Positions 1 through 6,174 of a DNA stretch of 16,761 bases are shown one piece after another; within the stretch, counting starts at the first letter, position 1, and the number at the start of each line of letters is the position of its first letter. The position numbers were made by a program, and so were the translations under genes. The notes under the pieces were generated by a model that had not been told where the DNA came from, made no database searches, and saw only the letters and a program-made list of their open reading frames with translations. The stretch spans positions 1-16,761 of the forward strand of contig JAGRBM010000493.1 of assembly GCA_020434085.1 (NCBI GenBank), given 5' to 3'. This DNA comes from Chrysiogenia bacterium (GTDB taxonomy: Bacteria > JAGRBM01).

Positions 1-1000
1 CATGGGCACGAACGGCCAACTCGATGCGGCCCTCGGCCACGAGCGCCAGGTCCTTGGGATTCTTGAGCGCCGAGAAAATCTCCTGCGCGTCTTTGAGATC
101 CCTTGCCGCCGCATCGAAGTCGCCGGTATCGGCGTGCAGCTCGCTGCGGTAGGCGTGCAGGTAGCCGCGGTACTGCTTGAGCTCGGGTTTTTCTTCGAGC
201 AGTTTCTCGGCGCCCTCGAAATACTCGGACGCTTCATCGAGCAGTCCCATCCGCACGGTCAGGTTGCCCAGGTTGCACAGCAGCGAAACCTCGTAGGGCA
301 CGCGCCCCAAGTCGCGCATGATCGCCAGCGCCTGGTCGAAGTAGTGCTCGGCATTGATGTAGTGGCCGCGGTCCTGATAGAGCGCGCCCAGATTCAGGTA
401 AATCAGCCCGACGCTCTGCCAGTCTTCCTGTTTCTTCGAGAGTTCGTAGGCCTCCAGGTAGGCATCGGTGGCGGGCTCGACTTCGTGGCGAAGCTGGTGG
501 GCGGCGGCCAGAGATTGCAGCGTCGAAATGATGCCGCGCGCGGATTTGCTCTTGCGGTAGTGGGCGAGCGCCTTGTGGAAGGAAGCGATCGCCTCCTTGA
601 GCTCGCCCAGGTAGAACTCGGCCTGCCCCAGCGAGTAGTGGAGCAGGGTCTCTTCTTCGGGATCGTGGCCTCCGCTCTCGAGCAGGTCGCGCAGCAACTT
701 TGCCGCATCGCCGTAGCGGCCCGAGCGCAGCATGAGGTTTGCCAGCGCCACCGAGATGCGAAAGCGGAAGTGCTCGCCTTCGTCCGCGGCGCGCGCGGCC
801 AGTAGCGCTTCCTGCGCCTGCCCGTAGCGGCCCAGGTGCAGGCGGCAATAACCGATGCGGTAGAAAAGCTCGGCGCGAAGATCACCGGCGGCTGGAACCT
901 CCAGCGACTCGAGCAGCGAGAGCGCCCCGGCGTAATCGCCGCGGTCGATCCGCTCCTCGACCTCCTCGGGCAGGCCCTCGATTTCGGGCTCCTCGGCCAA
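1..1000 (-). CDS. Tetratricopeptide-repeat protein, C-terminus cut off by window edge
   Basis: An uninterrupted minus-strand frame of 333 codons runs off the left edge, so the gene is partial. I place the start at a TTG (1000-998) because GAGGAGAG lies 6 bases upstream. A GTG at 1005 is in another frame and gives an arginine/serine-rich, non-protein-like translation. The product is acidic at its N-terminus (LAEEPEIEGLPEEVEERI) and then carries successive helical pairs with TPR spacing, for example LHYSLGQAEFYLGELKEAI, LIYLNLGALYQDRGHYINA and LLCNLGNLTVRMGLLDEAS, each with the small/Tyr/Ala pattern of the 34-residue repeat. No signal peptide is seen, so a cytoplasmic protein-protein scaffold is likely. 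TPR proteins have many roles and the partner is unknown. If a kinase or regulator domain exists, it lies outside the window. Confidence 0.85.
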   Translation of the reverse strand, partial: MAEEPEIEGLPEEVEERIDRGDYAGALSLLESLEVPAAGDLRAELFYRIGYCRLHLGRYGQAQEALLAARAADEGEHFRFRISVALANLMLRSGRYGDAAKLLRDLLESGGHDPEEETLLHYSLGQAEFYLGELKEAIASFHKALAHYRKSKSARGIISTLQSLAAAHQLRHEVEPATDAYLEAYELSKKQEDWQSVGLIYLNLGALYQDRGHYINAEHYFDQALAIMRDLGRVPYEVSLLCNLGNLTVRMGLLDEASEYFEGAEKLLEEKPELKQYRGYLHAYRSELHADTGDFDAAARDLKDAQEIFSALKNPKDLALVAEGRIELAVRAH

Positions 1001-1042
1001 CGCACTCTCTCCTCAGGCAGGTGAGGGATAGTGTATCACAGG

Positions 1043-1060
1043 TGTCCGGGATTTCGGACA
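1043..1060. promoter_or_regulatory. Inverted repeat upstream of the TPR gene
   Basis: TGTCCG at 1043-1048 and CGGACA at 1055-1060 are perfect 6-bp arms separated by 6 bp, about 45 bp upstream of the TTG start of the minus-strand TPR gene. Position and symmetry suit an operator. No convincing -35 box was found with it, so this is only a candidate. Confidence 0.25.
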
Positions 1061-1068
1061 GGGGAGGA

Positions 1069-1237
1069 TTTGGCACAGAGGGCGCAGAGATCACGGAGGC
1101 CGGATTTGAACCACAGATGGCCACGGATGCACACAGATCGGATTTAACTCCTGAGTCTTCAAAATCCGTGTTCATCTGCGGCCATCTGTGGTTCCAGATT
1201 TCTTCTCTCCGTGATCTCTGTGCTCTCTGTGGCAAAA
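1069..1237. repeat. Long imperfect inverted repeat of the CACAGAG/CCACAGATG type
   Basis: The left arm (about 1069-1149) and right arm (about 1155-1237) are imperfect reverse complements over roughly 80 bp. Matching blocks include GCAGAGATCACGGAG against CTCCGTGATCTCTG, AACCACAGATGGCC against GGCCATCTGTGGTT, and GATTTAACTCCTGAG next to the centre. The transcript could fold into one long hairpin. No reading frame in it looks like protein. The element fills most of the 336-bp gap (1001-1336) between the TPR gene and the diiron gene. The rest of that gap holds the two candidate regulatory sites listed here. It has the look of a mobile, MITE-like or REP-like repeat, but no transposase or target-site duplication was identified. 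Confidence 0.75.
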
Positions 1238-1248
1238 ATATCTGTCCC

Positions 1249-1277
1249 TTGGACCCCGCTGTTTCCCGAATTATGAT
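1249..1277 (+). promoter_or_regulatory. Candidate sigma-70 promoter of the diiron protein gene
   Basis: TTGGAC (1249-1254) is followed after exactly 17 bp by TATGAT (1272-1277), which matches 5 of 6 bases of the -10 consensus. Transcription would start near 1284, leaving a leader of about 53 bases before the ATG at 1337. The -35 box is weak (3 of 6). Confidence 0.4.
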
Positions 1278-1336
1278 TCCTGAGTCAGTTTCAGCCGGAC
1301 TCCCGCGGGCGGGGGCCGGGGAGTTGGAGGATTGTC

Positions 1337-2305
1337 ATGAAACTCGATCTCGAAAAGATGCTCGACCGGGTCGAGAAGGGTCACTGGGACGTCAACGACT
1401 TCGACTGGTCGGGCAAGACGAAGCTCCAGCTCTCACGCGAGGACGAGATCCGCGTCTGCCAGCACTTTCTCAATCTCTCCTACATCGAACGCATGGCCGC
1501 CGCGCTCTTCCTCTCGCTTTCCGAGCGCATGGAAGATCCGACCGTGAAGGCGATCTACAAGAACTTTCACAAGGACGAAGTGCGCCACGCCCAGGCCATG
1601 GCGCGTCTGCAGGATTACTTCGACGTTCACGCCTACAAGACCTACCTGCCCAGCAAGGCGATGATGGCGTTCTTTCCCTACTTCGTGAGCTCGCTCGATA
1701 CGATGAACCCGGCCTTTGCCAACAGCGCCGTGACCATCGGCGAGCTCTTCCTCGACATCGCGCTGCTGCGCGCTTTGAATGACTACGTCGAGGACCCGCT
1801 CAGCCGCGCCGTCATCGAGAAGGTCAACCAGGACGAGTCGCGCCACGTCACCATGGACTTCTACATGTCCGAGTACTGCTCGGACCACATCATGAAGCCA
1901 AAGAAGAAGAGCCGCCTGCCGGCGCTCTTCAACCGCGACGTGTGGGGCACGACCATCTGGGGGCAGGGCTTTGGATTCGACGTGTTTCTGGAGCCCATGT
2001 CCTACCTCGACAAGGGCAGCGTGCGGCAGAAGGAAGCACTCATGCGCCTGCGCCGGCTCTATGGCAAGCCCGAGCTCTCGAGAAATCCCGCGGTCAAGCA
2101 GTTCAACGATTTCATCGCTTCCCTGGAGAGCCCCCGCGGCCGCAGGATCGCCGAGACCGTTCGCCGCGCCATCAAGGCGGGCACCGGGGTCGACCTCGGC
2201 TTCATGAGCATCGTTGCCAGCGAAAACATGAGCAAGGGCTCCGGGGACACCGCCGCCCATCCCAAGAGCGCGGTGGAAATGGCCGCGGAAATCTTCGAGA
2301 ACTGA
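1337..2305 (+). CDS. Ferritin-like diiron-carboxylate protein, putative oxidase/oxygenase
   Basis: A 322-residue soluble, mostly helical protein. It carries the full ligand set of a carboxylate-bridged diiron four-helix bundle: Glu51 (YIERM), Glu81 with His84 (DEVRH), Glu136 (IGELF) and Glu167 with His170 (DESRH), in the order E, ExxH, E, ExxH. This is the arrangement of the ferritin-like superfamily (acyl-ACP desaturase, ribonucleotide reductase R2, AurF-type N-oxygenases). The length exceeds ferritin or rubrerythrin and suits an O2-activating enzyme. The substrate cannot be read from sequence. The ATG at 1337 has a GGAGG-like site (1327-1330) 6 bases upstream. The gene is monocistronic, ending before a REP-like repeat and a terminator. 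Its neighbours (two TetR regulators, a SnoaL-like protein and an MpaB-like oxygenase) suggest oxidative metabolism of a hydrophobic or xenobiotic compound, which is an inference. Confidence 0.8.
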   Translation: MKLDLEKMLDRVEKGHWDVNDFDWSGKTKLQLSREDEIRVCQHFLNLSYIERMAAALFLSLSERMEDPTVKAIYKNFHKDEVRHAQAMARLQDYFDVHAYKTYLPSKAMMAFFPYFVSSLDTMNPAFANSAVTIGELFLDIALLRALNDYVEDPLSRAVIEKVNQDESRHVTMDFYMSEYCSDHIMKPKKKSRLPALFNRDVWGTTIWGQGFGFDVFLEPMSYLDKGSVRQKEALMRLRRLYGKPELSRNPAVKQFNDFIASLESPRGRRIAETVRRAIKAGTGVDLGFMSIVASENMSKGSGDTAAHPKSAVEMAAEIFEN

Positions 2306-2322
2306 CGAAACAATATGTCGGC

Positions 2323-2421
2323 CCGTTCGATCCTTCGACGAGCTCAGGACGAACGGGAAGGGTGCTCGACAATGAGTATGCTGTCTGGGTACCGTTCGTC
2401 CTGAGCCTGTCGAAGGACGAA
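2323..2421. repeat. REP-like palindromic doublet (GTTCGTCCTGAG family)
   Basis: Two copies in opposite orientation, about 2322-2357 and 2391-2421, share the pattern CCGTTCGTCCTGAGC..GTCGAAGGA. Each copy can fold on itself (TTCGTCCT against AGGACGAA in the right copy) and the two can pair with each other. The layout is that of bacterial interspersed REP pairs. The 14-base core CCGTTCGTCCTGAG (2392-2405) recurs exactly at 16629-16642. It lies between the diiron gene and its terminator and could affect mRNA stability. Confidence 0.75.
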
Positions 2422-2447
2422 GTCGGAGGGCAATGGCCCACACAAAG

Positions 2448-2472
2448 AGCGGCCCCGGACGGGGCCGCTTTT
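2448..2472 (+). terminator. Rho-independent terminator after the diiron gene
   Basis: A perfect 9-bp stem, AGCGGCCCC (2448-2456) and GGGGCCGCT (2461-2469), with a GGAC loop and TTTT at 2469-2472. It sits between convergent genes. A shorter T stretch on the other strand (TCTTTG) means it may also stop the minus-strand TetR transcript. Confidence 0.75.
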
Positions 2473-2483
2473 GATTGAGCCTC

Positions 2484-3110
2484 TTACTTCGCCTTCTTTG
2501 TCTTCTTTTTCGCCTTCGGTGCGGCACGCGCTTCTTCGAGGGCGCGCTCGACGAGCGCCTGCACGGCCCATTGTTTGACCTCGTAGGCCTCGTCCTTGCT
2601 CAGGCGCAGGACGTCGTTGCAGACGACCATGGCCTCGATACCGATGAAGACCGCGAGCGCCGAGCGCAGGCGCTCGTAGGCCTTGCGGCTGAGCTCGCCC
2701 TTGACCGGGGCCAGGGCTTCCTCAAGCAGCGGGGTGCGCCGGTTCTGGCGCACCGGCGTCTCGCGGTCCTCGGCGCCCTGGCGAAGGGAGTAGGCGAGCG
2801 AGGCGCGGAACTGCGTCTCATTGCCGTAGGTAAATTCGTGCAGCAGGCCCTCGACCTTCTGCGCGCGCGCGGCGGCGTCGGTCGAGGTGTCCCCGGCAAA
2901 GAACTCCTTTGGATCGGGCATTCCCTCATCGAGTGGCGCCTCGCAGAGCAGGGCTTCGAGCGTGGGGAAGTAGCGATAGGCCGTCGCGCGCGAGACCATG
3001 GCCTCGTCGGCGATCTCTCCCATGTTGGGGGCGCGCCCCTCCTTGAGCAGGCGCGTCGCCGCCAGCAGGAGGTCCTTGCGCGTGCGGTGGCGCTGGTTGG
3101 TGCGTGCCAC
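2484..3110 (-). CDS. TetR-family transcriptional regulator
   Basis: A 208-residue protein with an N-terminal TetR DNA-binding domain. Residues 11-55 hold the helix-turn-helix (NMGEIADEAMVSRATAYRYF), with the typical end of the recognition helix, TAYRYF. The remainder is a helical ligand-binding and dimerisation domain without recognisable specificity. The C-terminus ends in a lysine/alanine-rich tail (KAKKKTKKAK), unusual for the family and possibly a DNA-binding or stabilising extension. The start is a GTG at 3110, preceded by GGAG with a 6-base spacer. This site overlaps the end of the upstream SnoaL-like gene, whose TAG is at 3116-3114, so the two are very likely translationally coupled. 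It probably controls its own two-gene operon through the palindromic promoter region at 3581-3633 (inference). Confidence 0.92.
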   Translation of the reverse strand: MARTNQRHRTRKDLLLAATRLLKEGRAPNMGEIADEAMVSRATAYRYFPTLEALLCEAPLDEGMPDPKEFFAGDTSTDAAARAQKVEGLLHEFTYGNETQFRASLAYSLRQGAEDRETPVRQNRRTPLLEEALAPVKGELSRKAYERLRSALAVFIGIEAMVVCNDVLRLSKDEAYEVKQWAVQALVERALEEARAAPKAKKKTKKAK

Positions 3111-3113
3111 AAG

Positions 3114-3536
3114 CTACTCCTGGGGAAGCTGCGCCATCAGCGAGGGGAAATCGAGCCAGACCTGCTCGGACTTGAGCTTCGTGTCCTCGCCGAACTCCAC
3201 GACGTGAAGCAGGCGGAACTTGAGCGGGCGGTTCCTGCCCTCGATGCCGAAGGGGCGCCCGGGGGCCTTGCCGCTCCACTCGGATTCGTCGACCAGGAAG
3301 TTCTCCCCGTAGAAGCGCCGAATCGTTTTCACCTTGCCGTCCGAAAGGTCGCCGAAGAGCGTCGCGTAGAACTGGCGCATGTCCTCGTGGCTGGTGGTCG
3401 GGCCGGTCGGCCAGCCGATGATGTCGTGGCGCGCGCCCTCGGCGAGCGTGCCGAGCACGCCCTCGATGTCGTCGCGTTCCTCAAAGCCGAAGTGCTCGTC
3501 CATCCGCTGATCCATCTGTTCCTTGCTCATTGCCAT
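3114..3536 (-). CDS. NTF2/SnoaL-like protein
   Basis: A 140-residue protein fitting the small cone-shaped NTF2-like fold (SnoaL polyketide cyclase, limonene epoxide hydrolase and ketosteroid isomerase relatives). It has N-terminal helices including a DDIEGVLGTLAEGARHDI stretch, then HEDMRQFYATLFGDL, then beta-strands ending in FRLLHVVEFGED and SEQVWLDFPSL. Members bind small hydrophobic molecules; some are isomerases or cyclases, many are uncharacterised. No catalytic assignment is possible here. ATG codons at 3536 and 3530 are both possible starts; I use the first, which has GAGGAAAC upstream. It is the first gene of an operon with the TetR regulator, 3 bases apart. The function is probably tied to whatever ligand that regulator senses. 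Confidence 0.75.
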   Translation of the reverse strand: MAMSKEQMDQRMDEHFGFEERDDIEGVLGTLAEGARHDIIGWPTGPTTSHEDMRQFYATLFGDLSDGKVKTIRRFYGENFLVDESEWSGKAPGRPFGIEGRNRPLKFRLLHVVEFGEDTKLKSEQVWLDFPSLMAQLPQE

Positions 3537-3580
3537 GACCTGGTTTCCTCACTTGGAAGTGTCTGTCGAACGAGGCCGAT

Positions 3581-3633
3581 GTTATGTAAGACACTAGTCT
3601 CATGTCAAGACTACAGTCCAGAATCTGGACTGT
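3581..3633 (-). promoter_or_regulatory. Promoter and palindromic operator region of the SnoaL-like/TetR operon
   Basis: On the minus strand a perfect -35 TTGACA (plus 3608-3603) is separated by 16 bp from CATAAC (plus 3586-3581, 4 of 6 matches). The -35 box lies inside AGTCTTGACATGAGACT, an inverted repeat with AGTCT/AGACT arms, and the spacer adds an AGAC..GTCT pair. Just upstream, 3613-3633 is a perfect 21-bp palindrome: arms ACAGTCCAGA and TCTGGACTGT around one central A. Overlap of symmetry with promoter boxes is the usual layout for a TetR repressor site. Confidence 0.5.
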
Positions 3634-3638
3634 GCCAC

Positions 3639-3675
3639 AAAAAAGCGGCCCCGCCTCTGGTTCGAGGCGGGGCCG
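3639..3675 (-). terminator. Strong rho-independent terminator of the MpaB-like gene
   Basis: A perfect 12-bp GC-rich stem (3646-3657 with 3664-3675), a 6-base loop, and six T residues on the minus strand (A residues 3639-3644 on plus). It lies 27 bases beyond the stop codon of the MpaB-like gene and directly upstream of the SnoaL-like operon promoter, insulating the two units. Confidence 0.9.
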
Positions 3676-3701
3676 GTTTGGCTCTTCGTTCGGAGCCGCG
3701 C

Positions 3702-5012
3702 CTAGCCGGCCATGTGGTAGGGGTTGAACGGGGCGTTCTGCACGCCCTCGGCGCTGAGCGCGCGGGCGAACTGGCGGCGGCCGATCTCGCTGGCGATGCG
3801 GCTGCCGCCGGGAACGGCCTTGCGCACGGTGTCGGCGGCGAAGACGAAGGGGAAGATCGCCGGCGCAAAGAGCGGCCAGCCGGTCGAGCCCTTCATGCCC
3901 ATGAGCTCGTAGAGCTTCTTGCCGGACGAGAGATAGAAGAATCCGGTCGAGACGTTGATGTCCACGAGGTCGAGGAACTTGCCCCACAGGCCTTCGTCTT
4001 CGTGCATCTTCGCGGTGAAGGTCGCGCGGGTCAGTACGGCCGCGCGCTCGTCGAAGCGGAAGCGGATGAGCGCGGCAAGGCGCCCGAACATGCGGAAAAC
4101 GTCGTGGAAGCTGGTCGGGTTGAGATCGTCCACCACGCCGATGACAAAACCGTGGTAGCGCCAGAAGTGGATCACCGCTTCCATCTCCGAGCGCGAGATG
4201 CGCGCGCCCATGCCGCGCAGCAGGTAGGAGTGCACGGCCATCATCCCGACGTTGGCCCCGCACATGTCGATTTGCGGGATGGGAACGCCGAGCTCTTCAA
4301 CATTCCACTCGGGGTTTGCGATCAGGTGATGGCGCAGCAGGGAGTGGAGCACGCGCACGCGCACGGTGGTCTTGAACCCTTCGCCGAAGCGGTCCATGGC
4401 GCCGGGTTGCTGGACTTCCATGCGCCACTTGGAAGTTTCTTTCAGGCGCCGCGCGACGGTCTTGTCGCTGAGCGAACCCGTCATGTAGAGCGGCATGCCC
4501 GCGTTGGCGTTGATGTAGGTCTGGGAGAATGCCAGCCGCATGGTGAGCCAGCTCAGGAATGCGTAGCGCCGCATCACGGCAGCGCCTTTTTCGATCATCC
4601 TGCGATCGACCCACATGGGCGTGGAATCGAGTTCCTTGAAGAGCGCCTTGAGTTCTTCGGGCGCGTTCTCGACCGCCTCGATGCCCTCGTTGAGCGCGGT
4701 GTCGAGCATCTTGCGCGCGACCGCGTAGCCGAGTTTGGGATAGAGCGCCGCAAAGGCGTCCGAGAGTGGATCGCCCACCAGGGTGAGCTGGCGCGCGCGC
4801 TCGACGTGGCCTGGCTCGGGGGCGTAGCGCTTTGCGAGCAGGGCGAAGGGCCCGGTCTTGAGCGCCGATTTCTCCCCGCCATAGGGATCGAAGTGACGAC
4901 TCGGCACGAGATCGGGATCGACGTCGGCCAGGCTCATGCGCTTTGCGCGGTTTTTTTTCTGTGCGGGTCGCTTCTTGATCGAGACGAGGTTGTCCGTAGT
5001 CGCTTGCTCCAT
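3702..5012 (-). CDS. MpaB/DUF2236-family putative haem oxygenase
   Basis: A 436-residue protein resembling the oxygenase MpaB / DUF2236 family, which includes latex-clearing protein Lcp. Visible signatures are FGEGFKTTVRVRVLHSLLR (residues 209-227), with the RVRxxH motif whose His223 is the probable axial haem ligand by analogy with Lcp, and FWRYHGFVIGVVDDLNP (283-299). The N-terminus (residues 11-26) is Lys/Arg-rich and is not a signal peptide, so the protein is probably cytoplasmic or peripheral. The ATG at 5012 has AGGAG 7 bases upstream. The frame stays open further upstream, but that extension is antisense to the divergent TetR gene and is rejected. Family members oxidise unsaturated hydrophobic substrates. 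The actual substrate is unknown. It is probably repressed by the divergent TetR protein through the site at 5170-5197. Confidence 0.8.
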   Translation of the reverse strand: MEQATTDNLVSIKKRPAQKKNRAKRMSLADVDPDLVPSRHFDPYGGEKSALKTGPFALLAKRYAPEPGHVERARQLTLVGDPLSDAFAALYPKLGYAVARKMLDTALNEGIEAVENAPEELKALFKELDSTPMWVDRRMIEKGAAVMRRYAFLSWLTMRLAFSQTYINANAGMPLYMTGSLSDKTVARRLKETSKWRMEVQQPGAMDRFGEGFKTTVRVRVLHSLLRHHLIANPEWNVEELGVPIPQIDMCGANVGMMAVHSYLLRGMGARISRSEMEAVIHFWRYHGFVIGVVDDLNPTSFHDVFRMFGRLAALIRFRFDERAAVLTRATFTAKMHEDEGLWGKFLDLVDINVSTGFFYLSSGKKLYELMGMKGSTGWPLFAPAIFPFVFAADTVRKAVPGGSRIASEIGRRQFARALSAEGVQNAPFNPYHMAG

Positions 5013-5169
5013 GGTGATGCTCCTGTAAGTCGACTCAGCCTGAATTGTGTGCCTGTTCCTGCAGCGGCAGCCGGCAGGAAGCAGGGCGGGGGCCGATTGG
5101 TCTGGGTTCCCGGAAACAGCGTTCTCGGGCCCGGCGGCGCCCTTACCCGGCAGGCGTCCATAGAGTATA

Positions 5170-5197
5170 CAAGTAAATACTTGGATTCTACTTGGAT
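5170..5197. promoter_or_regulatory. TetR operator candidate between divergent genes
   Basis: CAAGTA (5170-5175), AA, TACTTG (5178-5183) form a perfect inverted repeat. The block TACTTGGAT occurs twice, at 5178-5186 and 5189-5197, 11 bp apart, which puts both copies on one face of the helix. The site is 14-40 bp upstream of the TetR ATG and overlaps TATACT, a good -10 box on the minus strand facing the MpaB-like gene. Binding could control both directions. Confidence 0.55.
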
Positions 5198-5210
5198 CAC
5201 GGAGAGACCC

Positions 5211-5858
5211 ATGGGACGGCGTAAAACCAGCAAAAAAGCGGTCAGAAAGCCCAAACAGGGCAGGTCGCGCGCGACGGTGGAGGCCATTCTCGAAGCAACT
5301 GCTCAGATTCTGGTGGAGCGCGGTTACGCCAAGACCACCACCAATCACATCGCGGGGCGCGCCGGCGTGAGCGTGGCGAGCTTCTACGACTACTTCGAGA
5401 ACAAGGACTCTGCCGTCACCGCCGTGGCGGCCCGCATGGCCGAGAAAACCCGCAGCCACGCCATGGAGAGCGCCCGCTCGCTCATGCACCTGCCGCCCCT
5501 GCAGATGCTGCGCGGGTGGCTGGGCGCGATGAGTGACTTCGCCCTGGAGAACGCCGCCCTGCTGCGCACCTTCGTGCTGGAGGCATCCTTCGTCTGGCGC
5601 GCCCCCCAGGTGCGCGGCGCCGCCATGGACCTGGTGCGCGAAGCGCAGCCCTACGTTTTTCGCCAGCAGAGCGTCCCCCACGAGTGGCTCACCGAAGAGC
5701 GCCTCATGCTCATCACCGTCACCGCAGGCTCGGCCATTCTGCAGATCACCGCCGATCCGGGCATGGCGGAAAAGCGCGAAGAACTGCTCGAGGAACTCAC
5801 GCGCATGATTACGGGCTACATCGCGATGACGGCGATGGCGCTGCAGAAGCGATCGTGA
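5211..5858 (+). CDS. TetR-family transcriptional regulator, divergent from MpaB-like gene
   Basis: A 215-residue protein. A basic N-terminal arm (MGRRKTSKKAVRKPKQGRSR) precedes the TetR domain. Residues 21-70 carry the helix-turn-helix, with NHIAGRAGVSVASFYDYF holding the recognition helix and KDSAV following as usual. The C-terminal helices form the ligand pocket and dimer face and give no ligand clue. The ATG at 5211 is preceded by GGAGAG with a 4-base gap. The gene is divergent from the MpaB-like oxygenase gene with 198 bp between starts. That intergenic DNA holds an inverted repeat with an extra half-site, so the regulator most likely represses itself and the oxygenase. It is distinct in sequence from the TetR protein at 2484-3110. 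Confidence 0.93.
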   Translation: MGRRKTSKKAVRKPKQGRSRATVEAILEATAQILVERGYAKTTTNHIAGRAGVSVASFYDYFENKDSAVTAVAARMAEKTRSHAMESARSLMHLPPLQMLRGWLGAMSDFALENAALLRTFVLEASFVWRAPQVRGAAMDLVREAQPYVFRQQSVPHEWLTEERLMLITVTAGSAILQITADPGMAEKREELLEELTRMITGYIAMTAMALQKRS

Positions 5859-5864
5859 ATCCCA

Positions 5865-6011
5865 TCCCTGCTCCCCTTGCGGGGGAGCTGTCGCCGAAGG
5901 CGACTGAGGGGGACGTGCAGTTGGCGATCAGCATCTGAATGTACGAGCTCCGGTACCGGCACCCCCTCAGCCCGGCTTTGCCGGACAGCTCCCCCGCGAG
6001 GGGAGCAGGGA
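5865..6011. repeat. Long inverted repeat of the CTCCCC..GAGGGGG type
   Basis: The left arm (5865-5915) and right arm (5960-6011) begin and end with the perfect complement TCCCTGCTCCCC / GGGGAGCAGGGA. They also share GGGGGAGCTGTC..GCCG..CTGAGGGGG with a few mismatches. The central 45 bp are unpaired. Frames across it give proline-rich, non-protein-like peptides. It lies between a TetR gene and a terminator and looks like a dispersed palindromic element. Confidence 0.75.
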
Positions 6012-6031
6012 GCGATAAATACTTCGCACAC

Positions 6032-6070
6032 AAAAAAGCCCGCTGAGAGAACTCAGCGGGCTTTTCTTTT
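6032..6070. terminator. Bidirectional rho-independent terminator
   Basis: A perfect 11-bp stem AGCCCGCTGAG (6037-6047) and CTCAGCGGGCT (6052-6062), loop AGAA. It has TTTTCTTTTT after it on plus and six T residues after it on minus. It can stop both the TetR transcript (plus) and the gap-tpiA-secG-tRNA transcript (minus). Confidence 0.88.
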
Positions 6071-6073
6071 TCT

Positions 6074-6161
6074 TGGTGCCCAGGACTGGAGTCGAACCAG
6101 CACTCCCGTTAAAGGAACTAGATCCTTAGTCTAGCGTGTCTACCAATTTCACCACCTGGGC
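6074..6161 (-). tRNA. tRNA-Leu, anticodon AAG by position
   Basis: An 88-base class II tRNA with encoded CCA. The acceptor arms GCCCAGG and CCTGGGC pair fully, followed by discriminator A and CCA. The D-loop contains TTGGTAGA. The anticodon stem CTAGA/TCTAG encloses the 7-base loop CTAAGGA, which puts AAG at positions 34-36. The variable arm is long (TTCC..GGGA stem) and the T-arm GCTGG-TTCGACT-CCAGT is standard. The long variable arm, A73 and anticodon xAG identify leucine. A34 is unusual for bacterial leucine tRNAs, which normally use GAG, CAG, TAG, CAA or TAA. The gene starts 13 bp after the secG stop and may be cotranscribed with it. Confidence 0.93.
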
Positions 6162-6174
6162 AGAATCTTGTTTG

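Noticed and set aside
2-805. Plus-strand frame opposite the TPR gene
   Set aside because: Composition is that of an antisense frame, and the minus strand shows real TPR repeats with a ribosome site.
2475-5200. Very long open frame on plus through 2475-5858, in frame with the TetR gene
   Set aside because: It is antisense to the TetR, SnoaL-like and MpaB-like genes, which have clear family motifs, ribosome sites and terminators. High GC keeps the antisense frame open. Only 5211-5858 is real.
5013-5681. Upstream extension of the MpaB-like gene to 5681
   Set aside because: It would overlap the divergent TetR gene and its operator, and AGGAG directly precedes the ATG at 5012.
5809-6033. Small proline-rich frames in 5809-6134
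   Set aside because: They are translations of the inverted repeat, terminator and tRNA-Leu.
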